This document shows positions 35,802 through 46,530 of a stretch of DNA of 64,000 bases, in pieces. The stretch is from Haemaphysalis longicornis (taxonomy: Eukaryota > Arthropoda > Arachnida > Ixodida > Ixodidae), in assembly GCA_013339765.2 (NCBI GenBank), contig CM023454.1, positions 63,741,878 through 63,805,877 of the forward strand, written 5' to 3'. Below the pieces are notes generated by a model. It saw only the letters and a list, made by a program, of their open reading frames with translations. It searched no databases and was not told the origin of the DNA. The position numbers and the translations under genes were made by a program. How positions within the stretch are numbered: the first letter of the stretch is position 1; each line of letters begins with the position of its first letter.

Positions 35802-35825
35802 CTTCGTTACGTTGGTGCTGCTGCA
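35745..35825 (-). repeat. Truncated 5' LTR
   Basis: Aligns with 34740-34826, carrying a short insertion, and stops where integrase sequence begins. Confidence 0.6.
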
Positions 35826-38800
35826 CTAACATCGAAAAGGTACCCAGGTAATTTGCGGACGTTTGTGTGTCAATGTTTCCCGCCATAATATTAACGACAG
35901 CATATCGTGCCAGGCCTATCTAGATTTGACGTTTTGAAGGCTACTCTGACTGCCGCTGTTGTTTTGTCTCATCTTGTCCTTTGTTTTGTACTGCCTTGTA
36001 CTACAGTAGAGGCAACGACGCGGCGTGTGCGAAAGTCAGTCTAAGAGATCAGTGAGCGGGGAGGTTGTTCCATGGGTTGTATGAGTGCGTTTTGTATTCA
36101 AACAAGTTTGGTTACTTATATTGTTGGGCTGGAATCCAGTCAATATTGAAACCACCACGTTTTTTTTCAAAATCAGTCGACTGTTCATCTGATGAAAGAA
36201 GTTGCGTTATAGTTATGCAGTCAATGATTTTCTGTTATTTTGTGGTGAACTTTATAATTTTATATTATTATTGTTTTAAGATTCGGTGGCGTTTGTTGCA
36301 CCGCCATCCTTTCCAATCCTTGGAAGGTCATCCCGAGAAACTGGAGGCATGAACCTCCTTACTGTATATAATATCTATTTTCCCGCTGGTTTGTGTATTC
36401 GCCGCTAACTGGTGCGAACAGTTAATTGAACGCCCTGACCCTGAGATCTTTTTGGGTGTTTTTCTTGTATCCTATTTTGGAAATCTTCTAAACGTGTTGG
36501 GTGTTGGTGCGCACACTCAGAGGCATGCATTGTATCATGGAAATTTTGTCGACTGAGGTACACTCACTATCTAGACTTTCCTCCCTGATTTCGGAGCGTA
36601 TTGGTGAGATTCCGGCAGGGAGGTTAACCTACGATGATCCAGGTGGCCGCTCAATGGCGAGACTAAGAATGGAAGTGACAAATATTATTGTGCTTTCATT
36701 GGAGCCTTCTCTTTGATCCTATTGAGAAATTGCGGGGATGTTCCTTGCGAGTAAATCTCCCCGATTGTAACAAGGAAATCGCGCTGTCTTTTCTTATACA
36801 ATTCGAGCAGCAATAAAAATACGAATGACGCTTCTAGGGTTTGCAATAACCACCCTGGTTAACACGGCTGCATCCCCCTTTGTATATTTGGTAAGACCAC
36901 TATTGGCGAAAGTTTTTTCCGCTGGTGTTCTCACGTGTCAACCAAATCTATGAAACCTTGGTAACGTGCCAGTTCAATATTTCGGGCACTTGCTTTAGGA
37001 CTACACTTTCTAGAAATCTAAAATATTTTTGGATATGTGTATCGAGAGACGCCTATTTGTTTATACCCTAGAGAGTTTAAAACGCGTAGGGTTAGAAAAT
37101 GCGGTACAGGCAACCTGGCAAGTGCGGAGAGGTGAAGAAGATGCCTAACATGCCAACGCGCGACCAATTATAGCTCAGGTGTCTAACATTTCAAGGACTG
37201 CACAATTGATTGAGTTCTTGGCTTGGTTAACCACGTGTGCTTACCGAAAGACACCTATTCAGGATTTTTTTGCATGCGTTAGGCATCGCAGGCGTGAAAC
37301 ACTGTTTCCATTGTGCTTTAGGAGATTGGCGTACTCTTAACCGACGAACCTGCTGGCTTGAAGCGAGTCTGTAATATCTCAGAAGAATTGGGGTATTTTT
37401 AGGGGATAATGTAATGGTAAAAAAAAACAGGAAAAGGAAATTTTTTTGAAAAGGAAAGAAAGATTTTGGTAATGCTCGGTAGACCTTTCGCACATCGCCT
37501 AAAGCTATGAGTTTCTTGCCGAACGTTTTACTTTTCCACGCGTATCTGACAAAATTGTATGCGAGCACTTTTCTCCCCGTATGGAAACCTTTACCCTAAC
37601 TAGCTTCCGCCTAATAAGTAAAAGTACCAACGTAATCAGTCTACTGAGTCTACTACGAAGCATAAAAGGAAAATACGGTTCTAAAATGTTGTTTAACCAA
37701 GAAAACAAAAAATGGTATTATGGGAGCAGAATACTGCCCGCACAAAATACCGTTGGCTACAAATACAAAAAAAAGCATTATGAAGCAAATTACAGTACAT
37801 TGGCAACACACGTAAAAAACATAGGCCCAATGGGAGGGGCATAAACCGCAAGAATGGTACGTTTTTAATAACTAACAAAATATAACTGTCAAATCTGCGT
37901 ATTTTTTTGTTTAGTGGTGACGGCGATATGCTTTAGAGGCCAGTTGCAGTAGATAATTATGTAGGGGACAAAGTAAAAGCGAAGCACAATCGAACGAAAC
38001 AAATTCCGCTGTTTGCGGGTTACGATACGGGAATCCTATTTATCTAAGTGGGATTTATCCTTTAGGGTTTGAAAGAATTGGGTTTTGGTATAGCTTATGA
38101 CACAATATATGAACGTACGTCTTTCGACTTGTTTCTTGGAGTTGAAAACCGGTGTTTTTTTATCAATGCAATGCCTGATCGTGCTAGACAATTACCCTAT
38201 CTGAGCGGGGGCGCTTCATTTTGAATGCACCACTTTTTTGGTCAAGTAAGATTCATAGAGGCCCAAAATATCACGTATAAATCTTAAGGTTTTTTGGGGG
38301 GGTTTACATCTAAATAAACTTTGTGTGGGTTTTCTAGGAACGTTTATAGTAATATTAACTTCCGAAAATGTAAATACTGATGCTCTATATTTGTAAAATT
38401 ATGGTATAGTTGAACGCAATTTTTTCTGGGTGCGAAATTGCAAATGTTTCTGTTTTTATGACTTCATAGCCCCCAGATTTTATGATATACATAGACTATG
38501 TGTGACTCCAAAAACCGAAACTGCGAATTTTCGCGGTAATAAATTGCGCTAGTGTCTGCAAATAACATAAACGTAAAATTATTACTAACACACAAGCCAT
38601 AAGAATAATTACAGCTGGGACGAAAAGTGTCCGCTAAATGCAGAGGAAAAGCGTTCAGCCGGAAAACCATGGCTTTGCACAGAAAATTATTTTTGTTTGC
38701 CCCGGAACCCCTAGCCTTTATTGTAATAATGCTCACCAGGTATTTCAGCGCATTTATAAACTATGGGCGGGTAAGCGCTGAGGCCACCGCAATTACTATG

Positions 38801-39722
38801 CTATGGTAGCTGCGTGGACGCGCCATCCCTTAGACATCGAATTTATGAAATCAACTGATTGCAAAACGTTAGCCCCGTTTTTGCGAAGTTTACGGTTTAA
38901 AATAGAATTCGTTGTTCCCTTTACCGGATTTGAAAAGTATAACGGTACACTTTACTCTGCCTGCCTAGAACTGCCATGTTTTCGGCGCTTTGTAGCCATT
39001 TTCTACCACCTTTGAGTGCACGCGTGCATAAAATTGTTAAGTTGGTTTAATGTGTTGTAATCTATTTTGTATCTAAAAAAACAAAAGGGATGTGTAAGAA
39101 AGAAAGAAAGGTGGGTTTCTACAAATAATTTTGCACACCAAATGTTTTATCTGTGGAGCGAAGTAAAAAAATATATATAGGACTTCATAGCTGAATTAGC
39201 GATCGTTCTTAAGACGTTGGAACCCAGTATGCCTGTTTATTTTGTTATTCACACACAAATACCATTGGGTACTCGTCCAAAAAAGCGTTCAATGTTTTAT
39301 TTACGCGTTTCAACATCGTGCTGTACGCAGACGATAAAAAATGGCTCCAATACCCTTTGTGTAGGTGGTCGGAAAGAAAAGCTGTAAATGTCACCCACAA
39401 TAACTATCCATGCGGTGTCACTTCAATTCAAACATGTGGCTCTAAAAAGAGTGAAACTACGGTTTTTGTCAGCGGTTACATGGAATTCTCGAGGGTCCCG
39501 AGCGCCCCGGTCATGCTCGGCCATGCGTCGACAGAAAGAAAGCAGGGACGGGCGTCTTTCGAAAGGTGAAAAAAATGGCGGCACCGGCGGCAACTGAGTC
39601 ATCTCTCTCACTGCCTCCCCTCACTTTTTGCCAATGAGACGATTGTCTCCAAAAACCGCCCTCCCCCTGGCAGCAATGAGTCAAAACCAGTGTCTGTTAT
39701 CCCGGCTCCACGTGTGGGCGTA
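35826..39722. other. No recognised gene
   Basis: Nearly 4 kb of AT-rich sequence with no motif on either strand. Confidence 0.35.
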
Positions 39723-39976
39723 GCTTCCTCCTAACCTGGGCATAATCGATAAAAAATCATAAGCAAATCCACCGCTCATTGGAATGTGCGTGTCTAACAG
39801 CTCAGTGTAATACTCAACGAACGCCTCCTCAATCGTTTCTTTATGGGCCGTAATAACATATTTGTAGTGTATGTCCCTCATTACGATTTTCTGCCCGAAA
39901 CAGTTTTCATCAGGCAAGGCTAGCTTTGTAGGCATTTCACCCAACCACATCTTATCTGCCCGTGCTCGCAGGATAG
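39723..39976 (-). pseudogene. Inverted 5' segment of a LINE ORF2
   Basis: The minus-strand frame from 39950 reads 'LGEMPTKLALPDENCFGQK', then 'ETIEEAFVEYYTELLDT' and 'DFLSIMPRL'. This is the region between endonuclease and reverse transcriptase in many LINE ORF2 proteins, ending just before the first RT block. The plus-strand fragment that follows at 39988 starts with exactly the next part of the protein. The segment is therefore the 5' part of the same LINE in inverted orientation, the arrangement produced by twin priming. It ends at the left near 39723, where similarity to ORF2 stops. Confidence 0.75.
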
Positions 39977-39987
39977 CTCACCTGTAA

Positions 39988-40256
39988 CGCTCAGCCAAGC
40001 GTTGTGAAATAATGGAAACGCCAATTAGTGTATGGGAACTACAAAACGCAATAAATGATCGGAACACCTGTAAATCACCCAATCCAGACTGGTTAAGCGC
40101 GGAATTTTACGAGGCCTTGAAAAGGGAGGTAGCTGTATCTTTATATCAAGTTTTGTTGGAGGCTTACAAACTAAATGCCCTCCCGAAGTCTTTTAACGAG
40201 AATAACATCATATTGACACCGAAGTGTGAAGATGCAGTAAAACTGCTGTCCGTAAA
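39988..40256 (+). pseudogene. LINE reverse transcriptase, 5' part, cut by an insertion
   Basis: The frame reads 'METPISVWELQNAINDRN', then 'CKSPNPDWLSAEFYEALK' and 'LPKSFNENNIILTPK', the first RT blocks (normally 'GKSPGPDGL…FY' and 'LP.S...A.I.LI.K'), and stops being LINE at 'KLLSV' at 40251. The next residues of the protein appear in the same phase at 53027, 12.77 kb away. The reading frame is open across the left part. Active-site residues are on the other side of the insertion. Confidence 0.85.
40250..40256 (+). repeat. Left target-site duplication
   Basis: CCGTAAA, repeated at 53025-53031. The unambiguous part is GTAAA (40252-40256 and 53027-53031); the CC may belong to the element's end. 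Confidence 0.7.
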
Positions 40257-40450
40257 TGGGGCGCCGTCAAAACAGCACACGACGAAAGGGCACGCGAAAG
40301 AGCACCGACATAACAGCACGGCGTCAAAAAAGCACGCGAAAAAACAGCACGCGACAGAACAGCACGGCGTCAAAAGCGCAGGCGACAGGAAGAGCACATC
40401 GAAAAAGCAGCACAGCGTCAAAACAGCACAGAGACAGAAAGGCACCATTT
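40257..40450 (+). repeat. Left inverted minisatellite arm
   Basis: About twelve degenerate 15-17-bp units around GCGACAAAACAGCAC. Aligns with the reverse complement of the right arm from the outer end inward. Confidence 0.88.
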
Positions 40451-41040
40451 CATGGAATGCCTAACTGGGCAATTGTTTGGATTTTAAAGCGTATACAAAC
40501 ATTATAGGGGGCGCAGGATGCTCTGTAGGAGTTTCTTTAATGTCCCGCTACTCTTCCTCGAAAAACATGTTCCGGCTTTAATTTTTACATTATGTAGGAT
40601 GTTTGAAATCAAAGCGGCAAAAGTCAGGGCCGCCATTTGATAAAACAATTCAGAGACCGAGAGGAAAAGAACTTGTATAAAACCAAAAAATTCAAAAGAA
40701 AAGGCTAAAGGTTGGGGTTTATGAAACTTAAAATGGCTTTTGTTTCTTTTTAAACATGAAGGTTTATAGAAACGATCCCTTACACTAATCGTTTTTGAAG
40801 TAGCCCTTCAATTTTTGGGGGTAGTACCAGAGTATAATAATAATAAAAATAATAATAATAAGCTATTGCTTTGAGACTCCCTCAAAAAACTTTTTGGAAG
40901 TCTCTGCGTATTACAGTTCTTTAGATTGTATTCAAATATTTTCCAGCCTTGCCGTTCCGATTGAATATAGAGGTGTCACATAATGTGGAAGCTCTGTTGC
41001 ACCTTATGCGACTCGGCTTTCCCTACACATTTTTTTCTTT
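40451..41040. other. No recognised gene; AAT microsatellite
   Basis: Contains a degenerate (AAT)n tract at about 40836-40861. Nothing else recognisable. Confidence 0.4.
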
Positions 41041-41281
41041 TTAAAAAAATGGCACAGCTTGCACTGCAAGAGAAAAAGCAGAGCTGGCGGCCCCCTCCCT
41101 TCGTCGGAGACCAGGCTGTTGCATGTCGCATTTATTTCCAAACTTGCCGCTGAAAGGTCTCGAAGACTGGCAGGCCCGGTTAGTTCCATCCGCAGGCTTC
41201 CACATCTTTCCCAAAGTGGGGCCACCGCGCTAGCCCCGATTTTAGCCCCGTACTCCTCCTTTTGAAAGGAAATAAAGCTGT
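41041..41281 (+). repeat. Retroposon 3' end with (TGAT)n tail
   Basis: GC-richer block ending GGAAATAAAGCTGTC, followed by the (TGAT)n tract. AATAAA just before a tandem tetranucleotide tail is typical of LINE/SINE 3' ends in this kind of genome. No coding motif recognised. Confidence 0.5.
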
Positions 41282-41282
41282 C

Positions 41283-41358
<76 letters not shown>

Positions 41359-41394
41359 GATTGATTGATTGATTCATTGATTGATTGATTGATT
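41282..41394 (+). repeat. (TGAT)n microsatellite
   Basis: Almost pure tetranucleotide tract of about 113 bp with two slips near 41357 and 41373. It is shared as a tail by the retroposons on both sides, which point toward it. Confidence 0.92.
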
Positions 41395-41700
41395 AGATTC
41401 ATCTCTACCCCCAGTGGTTTCGTCTCCGTAGGGAAATACGCCAAGGCGCCAAGAATACACTTATACGCTGCAAGCACCGCCCCACCCCAGATTTCAGGTT
41501 GGTGGAGATGGCCCGGGATTTTTTTTTTCCAATTATGGTTATTGTGTTGTTCACTGCCGCCGCTACAACAGTGCCACCCTCGGGCCTTTGGGGTGGCACA
41601 GTGTTTAGTTCCCGGTTTCATTGCGTTTCTGGTTTCTGGTTTCATGCCCTCCCGAACCACAGTTATTTCTCAGTCTTTGAGGCTTTTTGGTGAGACTGAC
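41395..41700 (-). repeat. Minus-strand retroposon, copy A
   Basis: Read on the minus strand, ATCCCGGGCCATCTCCACC… TTCTTGGCGCCTTGGCGT… GAGATGAATCT precedes the (AATC)n tail. The same block order recurs at 42450-42580 on the plus strand. Noncoding; looks like a SINE or LINE 3' end. Confidence 0.6.
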
Positions 41701-42429
41701 GGACAAAGCTCGGCCTCACCATCTCTACTGTTAAAATGACTGTGAAAATTCACCATCCCACGCATGCGAAGAGCACAAGAAAGATGTTTCAAGCGTGTTA
41801 TTTTAGACTGCCCAATACACTTCCGGCTAAAACGTGAACTGTACTACAAAAAATAGCAGTAGCTAACCATGTTATGGTGGGTCCATAAACTATTAGGTAT
41901 ATGACTTGACGCTGGACGTCAAAATAATGTTCTCTGTGCCTTCAATGCATTCTTTAACTCGACAGGTACCCCTTCAAACTAATAACGTATAGTTTAAGCC
42001 TTTCACCGCGAATTCCTGAATACGAACCGTGAAGGACCAACTAAACCTCGGGAACCTTGTAGACGTTGTCGTGTACATGTGTTTTCTTTAATTGGGTCCA
42101 TGGCCCTTCGGTAAGCGAAATGAAGTAGCGGAGGTTTACTGGCGTCCAACCCTCCCTCTGAAAAAACGAGTTAACCCAGCTACCTACCTATTTTCTAAAA
42201 GACCTAGATGGGTTCTTAGGCAAAAAAGCTTTAAACAGCTTGAATGGGACCAAGGATTCAATACATGGCATGGCTTACACTCCATAAACCCACAGTGTCG
42301 AAATATTTACAATATAAACAATACGATGTTCCCTCGAATGTGTACCTTGTAAAAAATTGGGAAAATTCAAATTCGCTAGATACGAGGATAAGACGTTATA
42401 GCAACCAACACACGAAGTTTGAACATAAT

Positions 42430-42582
42430 AGCGAACAGTGTTTGCAAAAGAAGAAAAAAATCCCGTACCATCGCCACTCACGTGAAACCTGGGGAGGGGC
42501 AAAGCATGCAGTGTATAACAGTATTCTTGGCGCTTGGCGTTTTTGCGCCAATGGAGATGAATCTGTTGGAACGTAGAGCCTA
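42430..42582 (+). repeat. Retroposon, copy B
   Basis: ATCCCGTACCATCGCCACTC, ACCTGGGGAGGGGCAAAGC, TATTCTTGGCGCTTGGCG and GGAGATGAATCT match copy A at 41395-41530 in the opposite orientation. It lacks the tetranucleotide tail. Confidence 0.6.
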
Positions 42583-44849
42583 GAGGTATATAGCTTTGCT
42601 GAAAAAGTCTCGTTTCTTTGAAGCAGGAAGCGTTCTAGTGCGAGGCGTGTGAAAACGAGTGTCCCGGTGGGTTCTTTTAGTAGGCGTTTTTTCCCATGGT
42701 GATGTCACTTTCTAGCGCGAGTCGTTGTAAAACGAGTGTTCCGGTGTTTTAGCACCGTGACTACAATGACGACAATGACAGGAGACGCCGAAAGCCCGAT
42801 CCTCTAAGAGGCTTCGCCCCAAAAAAACATCGAGCAAATACACATAGCCTAGTACGACGAAGTAGTGACCGATTATTGGCTTAACTTATAGGACAGCGAT
42901 TGCGAATAAAACCGAAACAGATAATTGGCTCCAACCTACAATTAATGACATTCCGTGTAAAAGGTTGCAAACTAAACAGTATATACGCAGACAATGCGGG
43001 AAGCAATGTAGTTATTCAATTCAACGCAAATTATTCTTGCACAGCCGATATGCACAGCTGACCGTGTGCATAAAACCATAGCGGTGGCTTTCAACGAGTA
43101 AGCCTACAATCAGTTAACGCGCTGAAATAAACCGCCACCAAATAATGCCTTTCTTATCGAACGGCGTTTCGTAGAAGGTGGATTCTGTCAAGACGTTTCG
43201 TTGAATTAAATCGTACACATCAAGAGAAGCGTCTTTTGCGCGGATGGACAAAAGATAAGCGAGGTTGTTGTATTATATTCACGCTTACTGCATTTAAAGT
43301 TGGTGTTTCGACAGCAATCTTGTGTTCTTATTTCGTTGTACACGGTAGGTATTCATGCCGCCCATTTATTTCTTTCAAAACAAATGTATAACTATGAAGG
43401 GCTTTTGCGGGATAGTTGATGCATTTTTCTTAACATGGCAAAAATGTTTGCCTTGTTTCAGTGGCTGCCTTTCAAATGCAATATGCAAACACGGCTCCAG
43501 GAAACCAAAAAAGAATCAGAGTCATTTAATAAGCAAGACGACTGAAACACAAAGCTTTCTCTGGTTGAAATAAAGTGGAAGCTTATGATTCGTTTCTTTG
43601 AATTCGATTTCTTCAGATGTTGGAGCGGCTTGGAGTATATTTCGATGGAGAAAGCACGCCATTCTGAACTATTTATTGGAGATATTCTTGCTTGCAATTC
43701 TGCGTTACTTTAGGCCAGCGGATGTTTATGAGGCCTTTCCAAAATTTTACATTTATTTGTGGAATATGAGCTGACATATTTGAAGCTTTCAGTCAATTTT
43801 GTTCTTTATTTCTTTTTTTTCCTAGGGACTTAGTTTATAGAACAAATCAGTGACAGCATCATAGTGTATGTTTTTTGTACTGGTTTCTTGTAACGACTCA
43901 TTGCCGTATTTTTTGAGCAAAGCTTTGAGCAACCTGCGACAACAGCTGAGTAATATAGCGCCACGGCCTCCGTAATTTAAGTGAGTGCGTGTGGAAAAAT
44001 CGGAAGAGAAAGTTTAACCAATGAAAAAGGATCGACGAGTGATCCCCATTAAATAATCGCAAAAGACATTGTTTCAAAAAACAAGCGCAATTATAATTTC
44101 GCTATTTTAATCATGTTTTCAATGATATTTTCCAGGATTTTATCTTTCAGTCTTTGTTAATTTTAGAATATCTATCCGATGCACACTTTTTATTTAGTTA
44201 AGAAATTTTTGTAAGTTTGTTCCTTCTATTCTTGGGCGTTCAAAACTTCATTTGACCAACTACCTCCAGTCCCGCTGTTATAAAGTTGAAATGGTCAGCT
44301 TGTTTTGCCTTTGTCTGTGCGTATGCTTTCGTAGTACCTGCGAAAGTCTCTGTAGGTTTTTTTTTTTCTGCCGGGAAGGCCGCAGATGAGAGGGGGGGGG
44401 GCGGAGAGTTTAGGTGGCGGCCGAAGAGCCCAAGAGAAATAATTGAGACGGTATTGTACAGGACACTTCAGACTCGCCAACTTCACGTGCGTGCCTCGGC
44501 TCGCGGAGGAGGGGGGGGCAAGGAGGTCGACGAACCCAAATTCAGTTCCGGGCGCACTGCGGGCCAGTGACGGTCGTACCCTTTTGGAGGGGAAAAACCT
44601 TATGATGTGGGAAAATGGGAGTGTAGACGAAGACGTTGAACAGAAAGGCCAGCCGCGTTGAGCCGATAGCTGGCGGGTTGCCAGAGAGTGGTCATAGCAT
44701 TACAATATACGCAAAGTTGTAATAAACGAGTGATGGCACAAGCAATCATGATATAATGAGCGGGAGAGTTCAATCTCGTCTGCATCGTCGGTGGAGCCGC
44801 GACGTGACCCAGTGTCCCCCTCGGGGGTCACGGAATCCGCACAAAAAAG
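42583..44849. other. No recognised gene
   Basis: AT-rich sequence. A G8-9 run lies near 44393-44401 in a GC-rich patch that gives spurious frames. Confidence 0.35.
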
Positions 44850-44945
44850 AACGTGAAAGATATGACGCGAGTAAATCCACACAGCCGCTGCTTGAGCTGG
44901 CGAACATGGGTATGTCGTGCCCGCTAATTAAAGTGATGAAAATCA
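44850..44945 (+). repeat. Direct repeat, copy 1
   Basis: Blocks GCGAGTAAATCCACAC, GCCGCTGCTTGAGC and the following 30 bp match 49959-50052 (GCGAGCAAATCAACAC, GCCGCTGTTTGAGC). Each copy sits at the outer edge of a minisatellite array. Confidence 0.7.
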
Positions 44946-45338
44946 CCGGAAAAAACAATCAAGAAGGGGGCCCTCCAGATGAAATCCGGACATTTTGGTG
45001 TAGGGCATGTCGGTGCAGGACGTTTCGGTGCGGACATTTAGGTGCACGGACATTGCGGTGGGTGGACCACGAAAAAATCACTGGAAAAACACTAAAGAAG
45101 GGGGCCCTCCAGCCGAAATCCGGACATTTTGATGTAGGGCATGTCGGTGCAGGACGTTTCGGTGCGGACATTTAGGTGCACGGACATTGCGGTTGGTAGA
45201 CCACGAAAAAATCACTGGAGAAACAATCAAGAAGGGGGCCCTCCAGCCGAAATCCGGACATTTTGGTGTAGGGCATGTCGGTGCAGGACGTTTCGGTGCG
45301 GACATTTAGGTGCACGGACATTGCGGAGGGTGGACCAC
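44938..45338 (+). repeat. Tandem 134-bp repeat, three copies
   Basis: Units begin at 44938, 45071 and 45205 and are nearly identical. Each holds a unique part (GAAGGGGGCCCTCCAG) and five tandem sub-units near GGACATTTCGGTGCA. The period is not a multiple of 3, so the many frames through it are not coding. Confidence 0.92.
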
Positions 45339-46189
45339 GAAACAACCCGAAAGCCCTTTTTCAGTCCAAAACAACCGCGGCAAATTGCTCGCGTGTTCAC
45401 AATCCCTCCTCTCAAATACACACGTCAGCATTTGCCCCCGTCTGTGTAACCTCGACTGCGCCCTCTCCGGAGTGAAAACGAGTGGGGGAGGGCTTTTGTT
45501 GCACCCAAGAGGAACAAAGGGGCAGTACCATCCCTGCGCAGGACTATACAATGGCCTCCCCCCCCCCCCCCTCCCTTCCCGGCACAGCAGCAACAAACGG
45601 GTATTACAGGGCGTGCGCGGGGATGTACAATGCGTGCACGTGCTTTCAAAAAGGTCTGTTCTTCCTCCACGACAATATCGCAGGCTTGTCTAGAGAAAAA
45701 GCTAGGGACAACAGTGTTTAAAAATTCAGTTTATCCTGACAACGCAGTTTACTTAAAAACGTTTCATAAGATTTTCTGCATTTTTGGGCAAGTGAGTGTT
45801 TGCAAAGCTGCTTTCTTTGTAAAGGGAGAGTGCCTTTTATTTTCAGCGAATATTATTAAGAATGCATTATACCGTAGTGAACTCCGCCAAAATTCCTTAG
45901 CTGATTCGCTTGCCGTAAAAAAAGAGCGAATATAAATAACGACTTCTAAATAAACAAACGTGTAAAAGGAATTCGACCAGTTGGCTGCATGACAGGTGTT
46001 CCTTGAACGAATTATAAAACAAAAACATACAAATGCTCGATTTGCAAAAATAACTGGCAAAAATCAAACAGAGCATCAACATAAAACTGCAACCACTTCA
46101 CTAGATTGCTGTTCATAACTCCCGTTATGCGGAAATAAAAAACGGCTTTTTCAAACGAACAAGCACTCGATAATTCGGTCGCCGAAAAC
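45339..46189. other. Interior between two GGACATTTCGGTGCA arrays
   Basis: Contains a C10-12 run near 45556-45567 and AT-rich sequence. No motif recognised. Confidence 0.4.
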
Positions 46190-46430
46190 TTTGCACACCG
46201 AAATGTCCGTGCATTGAAATGTCCGCGGACCGATATGTCCGTGCACAGATATGTCCGTACACCGATATGTCTGTGGACCAAGAATGTCTTGCACCGAAAT
46301 GTCCTACACAGGGATCCGAACGTTTCGGTGTAGGACATTTCGGTGCAGCAAGTTTCGGTGGGGACATTTCGATGCACGGACATTCCGGTGCACGGACACT
46401 TCCCAGCCCCGTCTGGCTGTGGTGGGGTGC
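46190..46430. repeat. Palindromic minisatellite array
   Basis: 46190-46309 carries about seven units of TGCACCGAAATGTCC; 46328-46400 carries the reverse complement, GGACATTTCGGTGCA. The innermost arms (46290-46309 and 46328-46347) are a perfect 20-bp inverted repeat around an 18-bp loop that includes GGATCC. The unit is the same as in the 44938-45338 array. Confidence 0.9.
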
Positions 46431-46530
46431 AGGAAAAAATGGTTCCGGAACAAATGGCCCGAACTCCAAAGTAGGAAGGAATGGTCCCGGAACTTATGGC
46501 CCCGGAACAAATGGTCCCGGGCACCTCTTC
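46431..46530 (+). repeat. AAATGGTCCCGGAAC minisatellite, left array
   Basis: About six 14-16-bp units with one interrupted by ACTCCAAAGTAGGAAGG. 49845-49945 holds the same array, including the interruption (ACTTCAAAATAGGAAAA), in reverse complement. Confidence 0.85.

Larger units (their letters stand above)
34634..35825 (-). mobile_element. Rearranged gypsy element: LTR piece joined to integrase
   Basis: On the minus strand the order is: an LTR start fragment (35825 to about 35745), then integrase without any gag, protease, RT or RNase H, then a polypurine tract (AGAGGGGGG at 34832-34840), then an LTR from 34826 to about 34634. The two LTR pieces share the block GGCTCGCGCAGTGAGCCCCA (34777-34796 and 35764-35783) and the same start (TGYAGCAGCAYCAAC). 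The 5' LTR is cut after about 80 bp and runs straight into pol, so a large internal deletion removed everything between. The left end, …TGCCACA at 34634, is provisional. Confidence 0.7.

Noticed and set aside
40164..40464. Open frames through the left minisatellite arm
   Set aside because: They run through tandem repeats in inverted ends of a mobile element; openness follows from the repeat unit.
41004..41660. 218-codon minus-strand frame containing NQSI repeats
   Set aside because: The repeat is the translated (AATC)n tract with retroposon sequence on both sides. The same applies to the QSIN frames at 21507-22094.
44938..45421. Overlapping plus and minus frames rich in His, Arg and Cys
   Set aside because: They arise from the 134-bp tandem repeat, whose period is not divisible by 3.
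46190..46430. CRISPR-like array of short repeats
   Set aside because: Units are degenerate, contiguous and without unique spacers, they reverse orientation in the middle, and the window is eukaryotic.
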